From the NCBI RefSeq assembly GCF_009827055.1, contig NZ_WUMK01000005.1, positions 434,001 to 498,000 of the forward strand: a stretch of 64,000 bases of DNA, read 5' to 3'. This DNA is from Shinella kummerowiae. Lineage in GTDB: Bacteria; Pseudomonadota; Alphaproteobacteria; Rhizobiales; Rhizobiaceae. Of this stretch, positions 33,696 to 42,216 are shown piece after piece (within the stretch, counting starts at the first letter, position 1; each line of letters begins with the position of its first letter). The notes under the pieces were generated by a model. It had not been told where the DNA came from, made no database searches, and saw only the letters and a list, made by a program, of their open reading frames with translations. A program made the position numbers and the translations under genes.

Positions 33696-34403
33696 TTGCG
33701 TTACGCCCTCTATTTCACCCCGTCCGCAAGCGACCCGCTGACCCTTTCCGCCCAGCGCTGGCTGGGGCGCAATGCGTTTACCGGGGCCGCTCTCGAGCAG
33801 CCGAGCGTGAACGGACTCGATGGGGCAGCGCTGGCAGGATTGACGGCGGATCCGCGCCGCTACGGATTCCATGCCACGATAAAGGCGCCGTTTTCGCTTG
33901 CCGAAGGCCGCTCGGAGGCGGAGCTTGTGGCTGAGATCGGCCGGTTCGTCAGCGAGACCGAGCCGTTCGAAATCCCGGAAATCATCGTCGGCCGCCTCGG
34001 GTCTTTCTTCGCTCTGGTGCCGGCAGACGAGTGCGCGCCACTGCAAGGCTTTGCCGGCGAAGTTGTGCGCCGTTTCGAGCGTTTCCGCGCGCCGCTGACG
34101 TCTGCTGATATCGCACGGCGCAAGCCCGATGAACTGACCGCCACTGAGCGGCAGAACCTCGTGCAATGGGGGTACCCTTACGTGTTCGATGAGTTTCGTT
34201 TCCACATGACTCTGACGGGACGCGTGCCGGCCGAACGCCGCGATGCCGTCGAAGGCGTGCTTCTCGATCAATTCGCCGACTTCCACGGCCGCCCGCTGGC
34301 CGTCCATGGCCTCGCGCTCTTCCGCGAACAGTCGCGCGGCGCCGATTTCACCGTCCATTCGCTCTTCCCGCTGGGTGGGGCAGCCAACAGAAAGACCGCC
34401 TGA
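33696..34403 (+). CDS. DUF1045 phosphonate-cluster protein, 2H phosphoesterase-like
   Basis: 235 residues starting at TTG 33696 (AGGAA about 8 bases upstream). The two 2H-phosphoesterase-type motifs are visible: GFHATIKAPFSL near residue 50 and FRFHMTLTGRV near residue 170. RYALYFTPSASDPL at the N-terminus is typical of the DUF1045 family that occurs only in phn clusters. 2H enzymes hydrolyse or form cyclic nucleotide phosphates. As no phnP is in the cluster, this protein could open the 1,2-cyclic ribose phosphate made by PhnJ; that is inference. phnM starts one base after its stop. Confidence 0.85.
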   Translation: MRYALYFTPSASDPLTLSAQRWLGRNAFTGAALEQPSVNGLDGAALAGLTADPRRYGFHATIKAPFSLAEGRSEAELVAEIGRFVSETEPFEIPEIIVGRLGSFFALVPADECAPLQGFAGEVVRRFERFRAPLTSADIARRKPDELTATERQNLVQWGYPYVFDEFRFHMTLTGRVPAERRDAVEGVLLDQFADFHGRPLAVHGLALFREQSRGADFTVHSLFPLGGAANRKTA

Positions 34404-34404
34404 C

Positions 34405-35538
34405 ATGACCCGCGAAACCGTTCTTTCCAATGCCCGCATCGTGCTTGAGGACCGTATCCTCGACGGCACGCTGGTGTTGCGCGATGGCCTGATCGCCGAC
34501 ATCTCCGAAGGCTCCTCCGCGACCGGCGAAGACATGGAGGGCGACTTCCTGATCCCCGGCCTCGTGGAACTGCACACCGATCACCTCGAAGCCCACTATT
34601 CGCCGCGCCCCGGCGTGCGCTGGGGCCTGACGGCGGCGATCCAGGCCCATGACGCCCAGGTCGTCACGTCCGGCATCACCACAGTATTCGACTGCCTGCG
34701 CATGGGATCGGACGAGGACGGTGGCTTCGAGAAGGGCGAGATGCGCGCCATGGCCAGTGCCATCGCCGAAGCGCAGGCCGAAGATCGCCTGCGTGCCGAG
34801 CACCTCATTCACTTGCGTTGCGAAGTCTCGACCGACAACGTGCTGGAGCATTACGAAGAATTCGAGAACGACCCGATGGTCCGCCTCGTCTCGCTGATGG
34901 ATCACGCGCCCGGCCAGCGCCAGTTCCAGACGCTGGAGCAATATATCCTCTACTACAAGAAGAAGCGCGGCCTGACCGACGATGAGTTCGACGCCTTCTG
35001 CAAGCGCCAGCAGGATCTTTCCGCCCGCTACGCCAAGCCGCACCGTGATGCGATTGCCGCCTCCTGTGCGGCGCGCAACATCTCGGTCGCAAGCCACGAC
35101 GATGCGACCTTGGAGCATGTCGAGGAAGCCATCGGCTACGGCATTCGCCTCGCCGAATTCCCGACCAGCTTCGAGGCTGCAAAGGCCTCGCATGGTGCCG
35201 GCATGAGCGTGCTGATGGGCGCGCCGAACATCGTGCGCGGCAAGTCGCATTCCGGCAACATCGCCGCCCGCGATCTCGCGAACATGGGCGTGCTCGACGT
35301 GTTGTCGTCGGATTACGTGCCGTTCAGCCTGATGCATGCGCCGTTCATCCTTGCCGATGAGGGCATGGACCTGACCAAGGCGATCGCCATGGTGTCGACG
35401 ACGCCGGCTCGCACGGTCGGTCTCGATGATCGAGGCGCCATTGCCAAGGGCCTGCGCGCCGACCTCGTGCGCGTCCGCCGCCCCTCCGGCGTGCCGGTCG
35501 TGCGCTCCGTCTGGCGGCAGGGCAAGCGGGTGGCATGA
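34405..35538 (+). CDS. phnM: PhnM, alpha-D-ribose 1-methylphosphonate 5-triphosphate diphosphatase
   Basis: 377 residues. Amidohydrolase-fold metal motif LIPGLVELHTDHLEAHYSPR, then VASHDDATLEHVEEA and the C-terminal LSSDYVPFSLMHAPF. PhnM removes pyrophosphate from the ribose triphosphate phosphonate so that PhnJ can cleave it. The ATG at 34405 follows the DUF1045 stop; the stop overlaps phnN (ATGA). Confidence 0.96.
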   Translation: MTRETVLSNARIVLEDRILDGTLVLRDGLIADISEGSSATGEDMEGDFLIPGLVELHTDHLEAHYSPRPGVRWGLTAAIQAHDAQVVTSGITTVFDCLRMGSDEDGGFEKGEMRAMASAIAEAQAEDRLRAEHLIHLRCEVSTDNVLEHYEEFENDPMVRLVSLMDHAPGQRQFQTLEQYILYYKKKRGLTDDEFDAFCKRQQDLSARYAKPHRDAIAASCAARNISVASHDDATLEHVEEAIGYGIRLAEFPTSFEAAKASHGAGMSVLMGAPNIVRGKSHSGNIAARDLANMGVLDVLSSDYVPFSLMHAPFILADEGMDLTKAIAMVSTTPARTVGLDDRGAIAKGLRADLVRVRRPSGVPVVRSVWRQGKRVA

Positions 35539-36140
35539 GCATGGATGCCGAACAGGTGATCGCGCGGCCGTCGCCTGTGGCGGCGGGCACCATGGTCGTC
35601 GTCGTCGGCCCGAGCGGGGCCGGCAAGGACAGCGTGATGTCCTATGCTCAGCGCCACTTCGCAGACGAGGCGCGCGTGCAGTTCGTGCGCCGCGTCATCA
35701 CCCGCCCGGCCGATGCCGGTGGAGAGGCGCATGAGGCAATCGATGCGGATGGCTTTCGCCAACGCGCGGCCGATGGCGCGTTTGCCGTTTCCTGGGATGC
35801 ACACGGCTTGTCCTACGGCATTCCGCGCAAGACTCTCGATCAATTGGCACAGGGCGTGACGCTGGTCGCCAATGGCAGTCGCTCGGCGCTGCCGGCCTTT
35901 GCGGAGGCCTATCCGCGGCTGAAGGTCGTGCTCGTCACCGCCCGCCCCGACATTCTCGCTGCCCGTCTCGCCGCGAGAGGCCGGGAAAGCACGGAGGCGA
36001 TCGCCAAGCGGCTTGAGCGCGCCGTGCCGGAAATCGTCGTCTCGGCCGATACCGTCGTCATCGACAACAGCGGCGCGCTTGAAGCGGCGGGCGGCGCGTT
36101 CATCTCGTTGCTCGCCTCGGCGCTGGCGCGCAACGATTAG
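35535..36140 (+). CDS. phnN: PhnN, ribose 1,5-bisphosphate phosphokinase
   Basis: 201 residues. P-loop VVVVGPSGAGKDSVMSYAQ (about 16-34), then RRVITRPADAGGEAHEAID, guanylate-kinase-like. PhnN phosphorylates ribose 1,5-bisphosphate to PRPP, feeding the carbon of the pathway back to nucleotide synthesis. Last gene of the cluster; its stop is one base from the convergent photolyase stop. ATGA overlap with phnM. Confidence 0.95.
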   Translation: MSMDAEQVIARPSPVAAGTMVVVVGPSGAGKDSVMSYAQRHFADEARVQFVRRVITRPADAGGEAHEAIDADGFRQRAADGAFAVSWDAHGLSYGIPRKTLDQLAQGVTLVANGSRSALPAFAEAYPRLKVVLVTARPDILAARLAARGRESTEAIAKRLERAVPEIVVSADTVVIDNSGALEAAGGAFISLLASALARND

Positions 36141-36141
36141 G

Positions 36142-37584
36142 TCAATCGTTCTTCAGGGACTTGTAGGCCGAAAGGGCGCATTCGCGCGCCTTGCGATGAT
36201 CGACGATCGGCTTGGGATAGGTTTTGCCAAGATCGAGGCCTGCTTCCTTCAACACGGGTTCCGGCGCGTCGAAGGGCTTGTGAATCCAGGCGGAATCGAG
36301 CATCTCCAGTTCCGGCACGAAACTGCGCACATAGGTCCCGTCGGGATCGAATTTTTCGCCCTGCAGGATCGGGTTGAAGATGCGGAAAAACGGCGAGGCA
36401 TCCGCACCGGACCCTGCCACCCATTGCCAGTTCGCCGCATTCGACGCCGCATCGGCATCCACCAGCGTATCGCGAAACCATTTTTCGCCGCGCCGCCAGT
36501 CGATCATCAGGTGCTTGATCAGGAAGGACGCGGTGATCATGCGCACACGATTGTGCATCCAGCCATGTTTCCAGAGCTGCCGCATCCCCGCATCGACGAT
36601 GGGATAGCCCGTCATGCCGCGCGTCCAGAGTTCGAAATTTTTGCCCGCCGCCTCCCATGGAAAGGCATCGAACCGGCTGTTCCAGTTTTTCTCCGCCAGT
36701 TTCGGGAAATGAAAATGCAGATGGTAGCAGAATTCCCGCCAGGCCAGTTCTTTGCGGAAATGCACGACATCGTCCTTCGATGACGTCAGGCCACGGGTTG
36801 CGTGCCAGACGCGGGCGGGAGAGATTTCCCCGAACGCCAGGTGGGGCGACAGCATGGATGTGGCATCGATTGCCGGAAAATCACGATCCGTCTTGTAGCC
36901 GTCGATTGCCCCATCGGCGAAGTCGTCAAGGCGTTCGCGTGCCGCGCCTTCTCCCGGCGTCCAGATGTCGGTGAAGGAGCATGCCCAATTCGGCTTCGTC
37001 GGCAGAAGGTGCCAATCGTCCAGCACGTCGGATGCCGGTGCTTTTTCGGGAGGCCGCAGTTTTTCCGGCGCATCGGTCGGTTCGTGTGGTTCTCCATCCC
37101 GCTCCAGCGCCTTCCAGAACGGTGTGTAGACGCGGTACGGCTTCTTTTCTCCCGTCAACAGGCGCGTCGGATCGTGCAGCAATTCCGCCGCGAAGCTTCT
37201 CGTGTCGACACCGCGTGCCTTGAGCGAGGCCTTGATAACCTTGTCGATTTCGACACCGGCCGGATTATGCCTGCGGTTCCAGTAGAGGCCGCCGGCACCG
37301 GTTTCCTCGATCATATCATCGAGAACCTTGCCCGCCGGGCCGCTGCGAAGGACGAGGGGCGTTCCAAGCCTGTCGAGCGTGCTGCCGAGAGACGCCAGCG
37401 AGTGATGCAGCCACCAGTCCTGCGCCGCTCCGAGCGGACCCGTTCCGGCCTCCGCAGGTTCGCGTATGTAGAGCGCGATGACGGGGTGCTCGGTCTCCGA
37501 CGCGGCGATCAGGGCGGGATTGTCGTCCGTGCGCAGATCCTTGCGGAACCAGACGATGATCGGAGCCCCATTCTCTACCGTCAT
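36142..37584 (-). CDS. phrB: Deoxyribodipyrimidine photolyase
   Basis: 480 residues, class I CPD photolyase/cryptochrome. The N-terminal antenna domain starts IIVWFRKDLRTDDNPALIAA; the C-terminal FAD domain shows FRKELAWREFCYHLHFHFP, TGYPIVDAGMRQLWKHGWMH, NRVRMITASFLIKHLMIDWR and DADAASNAANWQWVAGSG, with the expected Trp residues. It repairs UV-induced cyclobutane pyrimidine dimers using blue light. It stands alone on the minus strand, followed upstream by the YbaN-like gene after 34 bases, so the two may share a transcript. Confidence 0.95.
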   Translation of the reverse strand: MTVENGAPIIVWFRKDLRTDDNPALIAASETEHPVIALYIREPAEAGTGPLGAAQDWWLHHSLASLGSTLDRLGTPLVLRSGPAGKVLDDMIEETGAGGLYWNRRHNPAGVEIDKVIKASLKARGVDTRSFAAELLHDPTRLLTGEKKPYRVYTPFWKALERDGEPHEPTDAPEKLRPPEKAPASDVLDDWHLLPTKPNWACSFTDIWTPGEGAARERLDDFADGAIDGYKTDRDFPAIDATSMLSPHLAFGEISPARVWHATRGLTSSKDDVVHFRKELAWREFCYHLHFHFPKLAEKNWNSRFDAFPWEAAGKNFELWTRGMTGYPIVDAGMRQLWKHGWMHNRVRMITASFLIKHLMIDWRRGEKWFRDTLVDADAASNAANWQWVAGSGADASPFFRIFNPILQGEKFDPDGTYVRSFVPELEMLDSAWIHKPFDAPEPVLKEAGLDLGKTYPKPIVDHRKARECALSAYKSLKND

Positions 37585-37618
37585 GTCTGGTTTCCTTTCT
37601 GCTCTGCTGCGTGGGTGA

Positions 37619-37978
37619 TCATTTCGGCAGCGGGCGGGTCAGAATGAAGAGAACGCTTCCCGACAGGATGAGCCCGACAACGACGGCAAGAAGCGGCGAC
37701 GGCTGCGTACGATACCAGAAGAAGCCATAGCTCACGGCAATGAGAGAAACCGCGACGACTTTCGCACGCGCGGCGATTGCGCCCTCGCGCTGCCAGTTTC
37801 GCAACGGCGGTCCGAGCGTGCGGTGGTTGAGCAGCCATTGCTCCAGACGGGGCGAGGAGCGGGAAAAGCACCAGACGGCAACCAGCAGGAACGGCGTTGT
37901 GGGCAGCAAAGGCAGGAAGGCCCCGACGATGCCGAGCGCCGTCATCAGCAGGCCAGCCAGCATATAGATCGAGCGCAC
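37619..37978 (-). CDS. ybaN: YbaN family (DUF454) inner-membrane protein
   Basis: 119 residues from a GTG at 37978, with GAGGA 5 bases upstream. LAGLLMTALGIVGAFLPLLP and TTPFLLVAVWCFSRSS are the hallmark N-terminal DUF454 sequences; two or three more hydrophobic segments follow. E. coli YbaN is an inner-membrane protein of unknown role. A longer open frame to 38149 adds 57 residues unlike the family and is rejected. It precedes phrB on the same strand. Confidence 0.83.
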   Translation of the reverse strand: MRSIYMLAGLLMTALGIVGAFLPLLPTTPFLLVAVWCFSRSSPRLEQWLLNHRTLGPPLRNWQREGAIAARAKVVAVSLIAVSYGFFWYRTQPSPLLAVVVGLILSGSVLFILTRPLPK

Positions 37979-38120
37979 GGGGTTCCTCGTCGTAAAGGGT
38001 GTCGACCGTTCAGATAGAGTGCTTTGCCCGCCCCTCCAAGGGGGTATCGCGCCGCGGTGATTGGAACGAACATCTTCGTCAGGCATTCCTTGCGGACGGA
38101 AACAGGGCAGGGCGAAGCGA

Positions 38121-38933
38121 ATGTTGGATGATGCGGCAAGCGGAAACACGAATGCCTGGTGGACGACGCACCGGGGTGCATCGCCCGTGGTCGCGACGGC
38201 TATTCACGATGGCCATGCGGTTTGCGAAAACCTGCTGCTGAAAATGGCACTCGACGAGGATGAACGCCTGCGCGAAGAGGACCCTTTCACCGCGCAAACC
38301 ATCCGCGACCTGCAAAACCGTATCGTCTTTCATCGCTCGCGTTTCGAGGTCGATCTCAATCGTGCCCGGGACGGGGCTTTCTACCTCTTGCCCGAGCAGG
38401 CCTGGGGGCTGAAGGTCTGGCGCGAAAAGCCCACCGATGCGGAGATCGCGGAGGCGCTCGCCGTTCACGACGCCTATTATGCCATGCTGGAAAACTATCT
38501 GCGTGGCATCGCGGCACAATACGGTCGCTTCATCGTGCTGGACATCCACAGCTACAACCATCGCCGCGGCGGAGCGGCAGTCGCTTCGACCGAGGCGAGC
38601 GAAGCCCCGGAAATCAATATCGGCACCGCCTCGATGGACCGAGAGCGCTGGGCGCCGGTCATCGAGGCATTCATGGCCTTCGCCGCGGATTTCGATTTTC
38701 TTGGCCGCAGGCTCGACGTGCGCGAGAACGTCGCCTTCCAGGGGCGGGGCGAGCAGACGCGGTTCATCCATGAGCGGTTTGCCGACAGCGGCTGTGCCAT
38801 CGCGATTGAATTCAAGAAGATTTTCATGGACGAGTGGACGGGCGCGCCGGACTGGCAGGCCATCGCGGCGTTTCGCGCGCTGATCACCGGATCCCTGCCT
38901 GTGCTCGAAGGGGCACTGCGGGAGGTCGCATGA
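38121..38933 (+). CDS. N-formylglutamate amidohydrolase-like protein
   Basis: 270 residues. Motifs of the FGase (HutG2-type) family: FEVDLNRARDGAFYL, FIVLDIHSYNHRRGG and CAIAIEFKKIFMDEWTG. The classical enzyme removes formate from N-formylglutamate with zinc; this branch is associated with other gene contexts and its substrate is unknown. Start ATG 38121 is preceded by only a weak Shine-Dalgarno (CAGGGCAGGGCGAAG). A poor EcfG-like match (GGAAC, 16 bases, CATT at 38063-38087) lies upstream. The stop overlaps the DUF1704 gene start by 4 bases (ATGA), so the two act together. Confidence 0.83.
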   Translation: MLDDAASGNTNAWWTTHRGASPVVATAIHDGHAVCENLLLKMALDEDERLREEDPFTAQTIRDLQNRIVFHRSRFEVDLNRARDGAFYLLPEQAWGLKVWREKPTDAEIAEALAVHDAYYAMLENYLRGIAAQYGRFIVLDIHSYNHRRGGAAVASTEASEAPEINIGTASMDRERWAPVIEAFMAFAADFDFLGRRLDVRENVAFQGRGEQTRFIHERFADSGCAIAIEFKKIFMDEWTGAPDWQAIAAFRALITGSLPVLEGALREVA

Positions 38934-40825
38934 GCCCGACCAGGAAGGTCCGAAAACCACGACGAAAGAAGGAGAAGTCGCTGGCCGAAGAGGTCGTCGA
39001 GGCGCTCGAGGCCGGGAAATCGGTGCGCAGGGATCTCGAAGGAGGGCGCCTTCATATCGACCGGCCGTTGCCGTTCCTCTGTCTGCATGTCGGGGAGCCG
39101 GACGGGCACATTGTCGCCCGCGAGGTTGCGGCGGCAAATGCCTCTTATCTGCTTGTCAGCCGGATCGAGGATGCCGTTGAACTCATCGTGCCGATCGCAG
39201 ACGCGCTCCGCCGGAAATTCGGCACCTTCGTGCTGTTCGACATAGACGAATTCGATCGCGACCGGCTGCTTTCCGACGACGCACCGTTTTTGCAGCCTTT
39301 CGAAGTCATGCTGTCGGCAACGCCCGGTATTGCGGCGAACCGGGCACTGGAGGCGTTTGAAACGGCGGTCAAGGCGTTCGAGGCGCGTTTTCGCACGCCG
39401 CATGTCGAGCTTTGTGCCGCAGACGACGATCCCTGCGTGCGCTCCGAGCTTTTGGCTTTGCAACTGCCGCTCCTGACGCTGCGTTTCGCGCCGATCTACC
39501 GCGTGACGGGATCGGACGCCACTTATCCGGATTTGCGCGAACGGCTCATCGACAACTTCCTCGATGCGGGCCTGCGCGCCTTCGCGGCGTTTCTCGATGC
39601 CGATGGCTTCCCGAAGCCGGCCACCTACCGCGCCTTTGGCCGCAAGGCCTTCATCGACGCGGTCGAACGGGCGGACCGCGGGATGGACGACGTCGCTTCG
39701 AGTTTCGATTTCCTGCTTGCCGTCACCCCGATCAATGCGGATGCGGCCTGGAAGGAATTCAAGGCGAACAAATTCGAAAAGCCGCCGCGGTTCCTGTATC
39801 GACCACTGAGCCTGCTGGTGGAACAGGAAAAGCGCCGGCTCTATTCGATCGCGCTCGACCGGCTCGAAGATCCGGTGCTGCACCAGATCTACCGGGAAAA
39901 GCAGCAGGAACTCGATCTTCAACTGACGCTGATCGCTGAACGGGAAAAAGCGCGGTTCGTCGAGTTTGGCCGTACGCTTTACGGCCCGGTGGAACCGTCG
40001 CTGTTGAAGGCTGCCCGCGAGGTTCTGGATGGGACCTCCGATGCCAGGCGCTTGCCGTCCCTTTCGGACGATGATGACGAGGTTGTGGACTGCTTCTACG
40101 TCGAGCATCGCGCACGCTCCATGATGCTGGACTACCATCTTCGCTACGACGGTTTCGACGCCGCCATCGAGCTGCGTGACGACGTGCCTGCCGGTCTCTT
40201 GGTATCGGGGCGCCGCCTGCTCATTTCCCGCCGCACACGCATGATGCGCCACCGCGTGGAAGCGCTGCTCAGCCACGAGGTGGGGGTCCATCTTCTCACC
40301 TATTTCAACGGTTCGGCACAGGGGCTGCGCGTGTTCCGGACGGGCCTTTCGGGTTACGAGGGCATGCAGGAGGGACTGGCGGTTTTCGCCGAATTCCTGG
40401 CCGGCGGCTTCACGCCGGAACGCCTGCGTCTGCTGGCCGCCCGCGTCATCGGTTGCGATCTCATGCTGGCGGGAGCGTCCTTCGCTGAAAGCTTTCGCGT
40501 ACTGGTACAAGACTATGATTTCGACACGGAAATGGCATTCGGTCTTCTGCTGCGGGTCTTTCGCGGAGGAGGACTCGCCAAGGATGCGATCTATCTGCGC
40601 GGCCTGCTGTCGCTGCTTAGCCACCTGAAGGCCGGCGGTGCGCTCGATCCGTTCTGGATGGGCAAGATTTCCGCGTCCCATTTCAGCGTGATGGAGGAGC
40701 TTGGAGCCCGCGGCCTGCTGAAGGCACCGATCCTTCGCCCCCTCTGTCTCGAAACCGACCGGGGGCGCGCAAGGCTGGAACGCGCCCGCGCCGGTCTCAC
40801 CCCCCTTTCCATGCTCGAAGCTTGA
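38930..40825 (+). CDS. DUF1704 (QEGLA/MATCAP-type) zinc carboxypeptidase-like protein
   Basis: 631 residues. The N-terminus is very basic (SPTRKVRKPRRKKEKSLAEE). The C-terminal catalytic part has the HExxxH motif LLSHEVGVHLLTYFNG (His449, Glu450, His454) and YEGMQEGLAVFAEF (QEGLA, Gln480-Ala484), the features of DUF1704. The same domain occurs in the eukaryotic tubulin carboxypeptidases MATCAP and its relatives, where the two His and a downstream Glu bind zinc. Bacterial members carry the old label flavohemoglobin expression-modulating protein. Likely cytoplasmic; no signal or membrane segment. Coupled to the gene before it and 11 bases from the ATP-grasp gene after it, suggesting a peptide ligase/peptidase cycle. 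Confidence 0.88.
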   Translation: MSPTRKVRKPRRKKEKSLAEEVVEALEAGKSVRRDLEGGRLHIDRPLPFLCLHVGEPDGHIVAREVAAANASYLLVSRIEDAVELIVPIADALRRKFGTFVLFDIDEFDRDRLLSDDAPFLQPFEVMLSATPGIAANRALEAFETAVKAFEARFRTPHVELCAADDDPCVRSELLALQLPLLTLRFAPIYRVTGSDATYPDLRERLIDNFLDAGLRAFAAFLDADGFPKPATYRAFGRKAFIDAVERADRGMDDVASSFDFLLAVTPINADAAWKEFKANKFEKPPRFLYRPLSLLVEQEKRRLYSIALDRLEDPVLHQIYREKQQELDLQLTLIAEREKARFVEFGRTLYGPVEPSLLKAAREVLDGTSDARRLPSLSDDDDEVVDCFYVEHRARSMMLDYHLRYDGFDAAIELRDDVPAGLLVSGRRLLISRRTRMMRHRVEALLSHEVGVHLLTYFNGSAQGLRVFRTGLSGYEGMQEGLAVFAEFLAGGFTPERLRLLAARVIGCDLMLAGASFAESFRVLVQDYDFDTEMAFGLLLRVFRGGGLAKDAIYLRGLLSLLSHLKAGGALDPFWMGKISASHFSVMEELGARGLLKAPILRPLCLETDRGRARLERARAGLTPLSMLEA

Positions 40826-40836
40826 GGAGAGCAGCC

Positions 40837-41883
40837 ATGCGCATCGCCTTTTTCGTCAACTCCATCGAGGGGGAAACCCCGACCTATACGACCACGGCGC
40901 TCGCCATGGCGGCGGTCGCGCGCGGACACGACATTTGGTACATAACGCCGGGTGATTTCGTGCTGCGCGCCGACGACACGCTCTCGATCCGGGGCCGTGT
41001 TCCGCCCGGCAAACGCTACAAGAAGCCGGAGAGTTTTCACGCTGCCCTCCAGGGTGACGACGCAGCGATCGAGACGATGGATGTAAGCGACGTCGACGTC
41101 GTTTTCCTTCGCAACGACCCCTCGCTTGATGCCGACGACCGGCCCTGGGCGGCCCATGTCGGTGCGATGTTCGGCCGACTTGCCGCCGCGCGCGGAAGCA
41201 TCGTCGTCAACGATCCGGACGGTCTGTCGCTGGCGCAGAACAAGCTTTATTTCCAGGGATTTCCACGGGCGGTTCGTCCCGAAACGCTGATCTCCAAGAG
41301 TATCGACGAAATCAAGGCCTTCATCGACAGCCACAAGGAAGGCGTCATCATGAAGCCGCTGCAAGGGTCCGGCGGCAAGAACGTCTTCAAGATCGGCTCC
41401 GCCGATGAAGCAAATCTCAACCAGATTTTCGAGGCGGTCAGCGGCGAGGGATACCTGATCGTCCAGAACTACTTGCCGGCCGCAACAGAGGGAGACGTCC
41501 GTCTGTTCCTGATGAACGGCCGCCCGCTGGAGCACGGCGGTAAATATGCCGCCATCCGCCGCGTGCCGGCCAAGGGCGAGGTCCGCTCGAACATTCACGC
41601 GGCCGGGACGGCTGTCGCCGTCGAGATCACGCCGGAAATCCTGGCGATCGCTGAAATGGTCCGCCCCAAGCTCATCGAGGACGGCATGTTCCTGGTCGGC
41701 CTCGACATCGTCGGCGACAAGATCCTGGAAATCAATGTCTTCACGCCGGGTGGCCTTAGCGCAATGCTCGATCTCTACGATGTCGACTTTGCCGAGAACA
41801 TCATCTCAGCGCTGGAAGACAAGGTAACCCAGCGCGACGCCTATGCCGGCGTGATTGCCAACAGGACACTCGCTACCTTGTAA
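40837..41883 (+). CDS. ATP-grasp ligase, GshB/RimK-like
   Basis: 348 residues. N-terminal MRIAFFVNSIEGETPTYTTT and GHDIWYITPGDFVLR resemble the GshB pre-ATP-grasp domain. ATP-grasp elements: GVIMKPLQGSGGKNVF, YLIVQNYLPAATEGDVRLFL, KGEVRSNIHAAG and GLDIVGDKILEINVFTPGG with metal-binding Glu and Asn. Relatives ligate amino acids to peptides or glycine to gamma-glutamylcysteine. No gamma-glutamylcysteine synthetase is nearby, and the partner genes are a DUF1704 peptidase and an FGase-like hydrolase, so a peptide-tail ligase is more likely than glutathione synthesis. AGGAG lies 6 bases before ATG 40837. Confidence 0.88.
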   Translation: MRIAFFVNSIEGETPTYTTTALAMAAVARGHDIWYITPGDFVLRADDTLSIRGRVPPGKRYKKPESFHAALQGDDAAIETMDVSDVDVVFLRNDPSLDADDRPWAAHVGAMFGRLAAARGSIVVNDPDGLSLAQNKLYFQGFPRAVRPETLISKSIDEIKAFIDSHKEGVIMKPLQGSGGKNVFKIGSADEANLNQIFEAVSGEGYLIVQNYLPAATEGDVRLFLMNGRPLEHGGKYAAIRRVPAKGEVRSNIHAAGTAVAVEITPEILAIAEMVRPKLIEDGMFLVGLDIVGDKILEINVFTPGGLSAMLDLYDVDFAENIISALEDKVTQRDAYAGVIANRTLATL

Positions 41884-41889
41884 GGGCGA

Positions 41890-42216
41890 TCAGATCAGTT
41901 TGCTGTTTGCCGCAGCCTTGGAAGACTTCGCCTTGGCGACGGCTTTGGCTGCGGCCGGCTTCTCAGCCGCGGCATCCGCCTTCTTCTTCGACTTGGCCGC
42001 CTCAGACTTCTTGTCCTGGGCTTTCGCGGAGATTTCGATCAGCGGCTTCTTCTTGCTCGCCGGCTTTGTCTCGGGGGCGAGTGCCACGCGCTCGAACTCC
42101 TCACGCTCAAGCACAGCCTGGGCCCAATGGTCGGCGTCATGACCATGCGGTCGCCCGGCTTCTTCCCAGATCGTGTAGGCGCGCTTGCTGATCCATTCAC
42201 TTCTCGCATCCGTCAT
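41890..42216 (-). CDS. DUF2934 domain protein with Lys/Ala-rich tail
   Basis: 108 residues. The N-terminal 45 residues carry the DUF2934 signature (ISKRAYTIWEEAGRPHGHDA, then HWAQAVLEREEF). The rest is low-complexity Lys/Ala/Glu (SEAAKSKKKADAAAEKPAAA), histone H1-like, suggesting nucleic-acid binding or general charge interaction. The function of DUF2934 is unknown. Convergent with the ATP-grasp gene (6-base gap). Confidence 0.75.
   Translation of the reverse strand: MTDARSEWISKRAYTIWEEAGRPHGHDADHWAQAVLEREEFERVALAPETKPASKKKPLIEISAKAQDKKSEAAKSKKKADAAAEKPAAAKAVAKAKSSKAAANSKLI

Noticed and set aside
38552-40681. 709-residue minus-strand frame over the DUF1704 gene
   Set aside because: Shadow of a well-supported plus-strand gene; no conserved motif.
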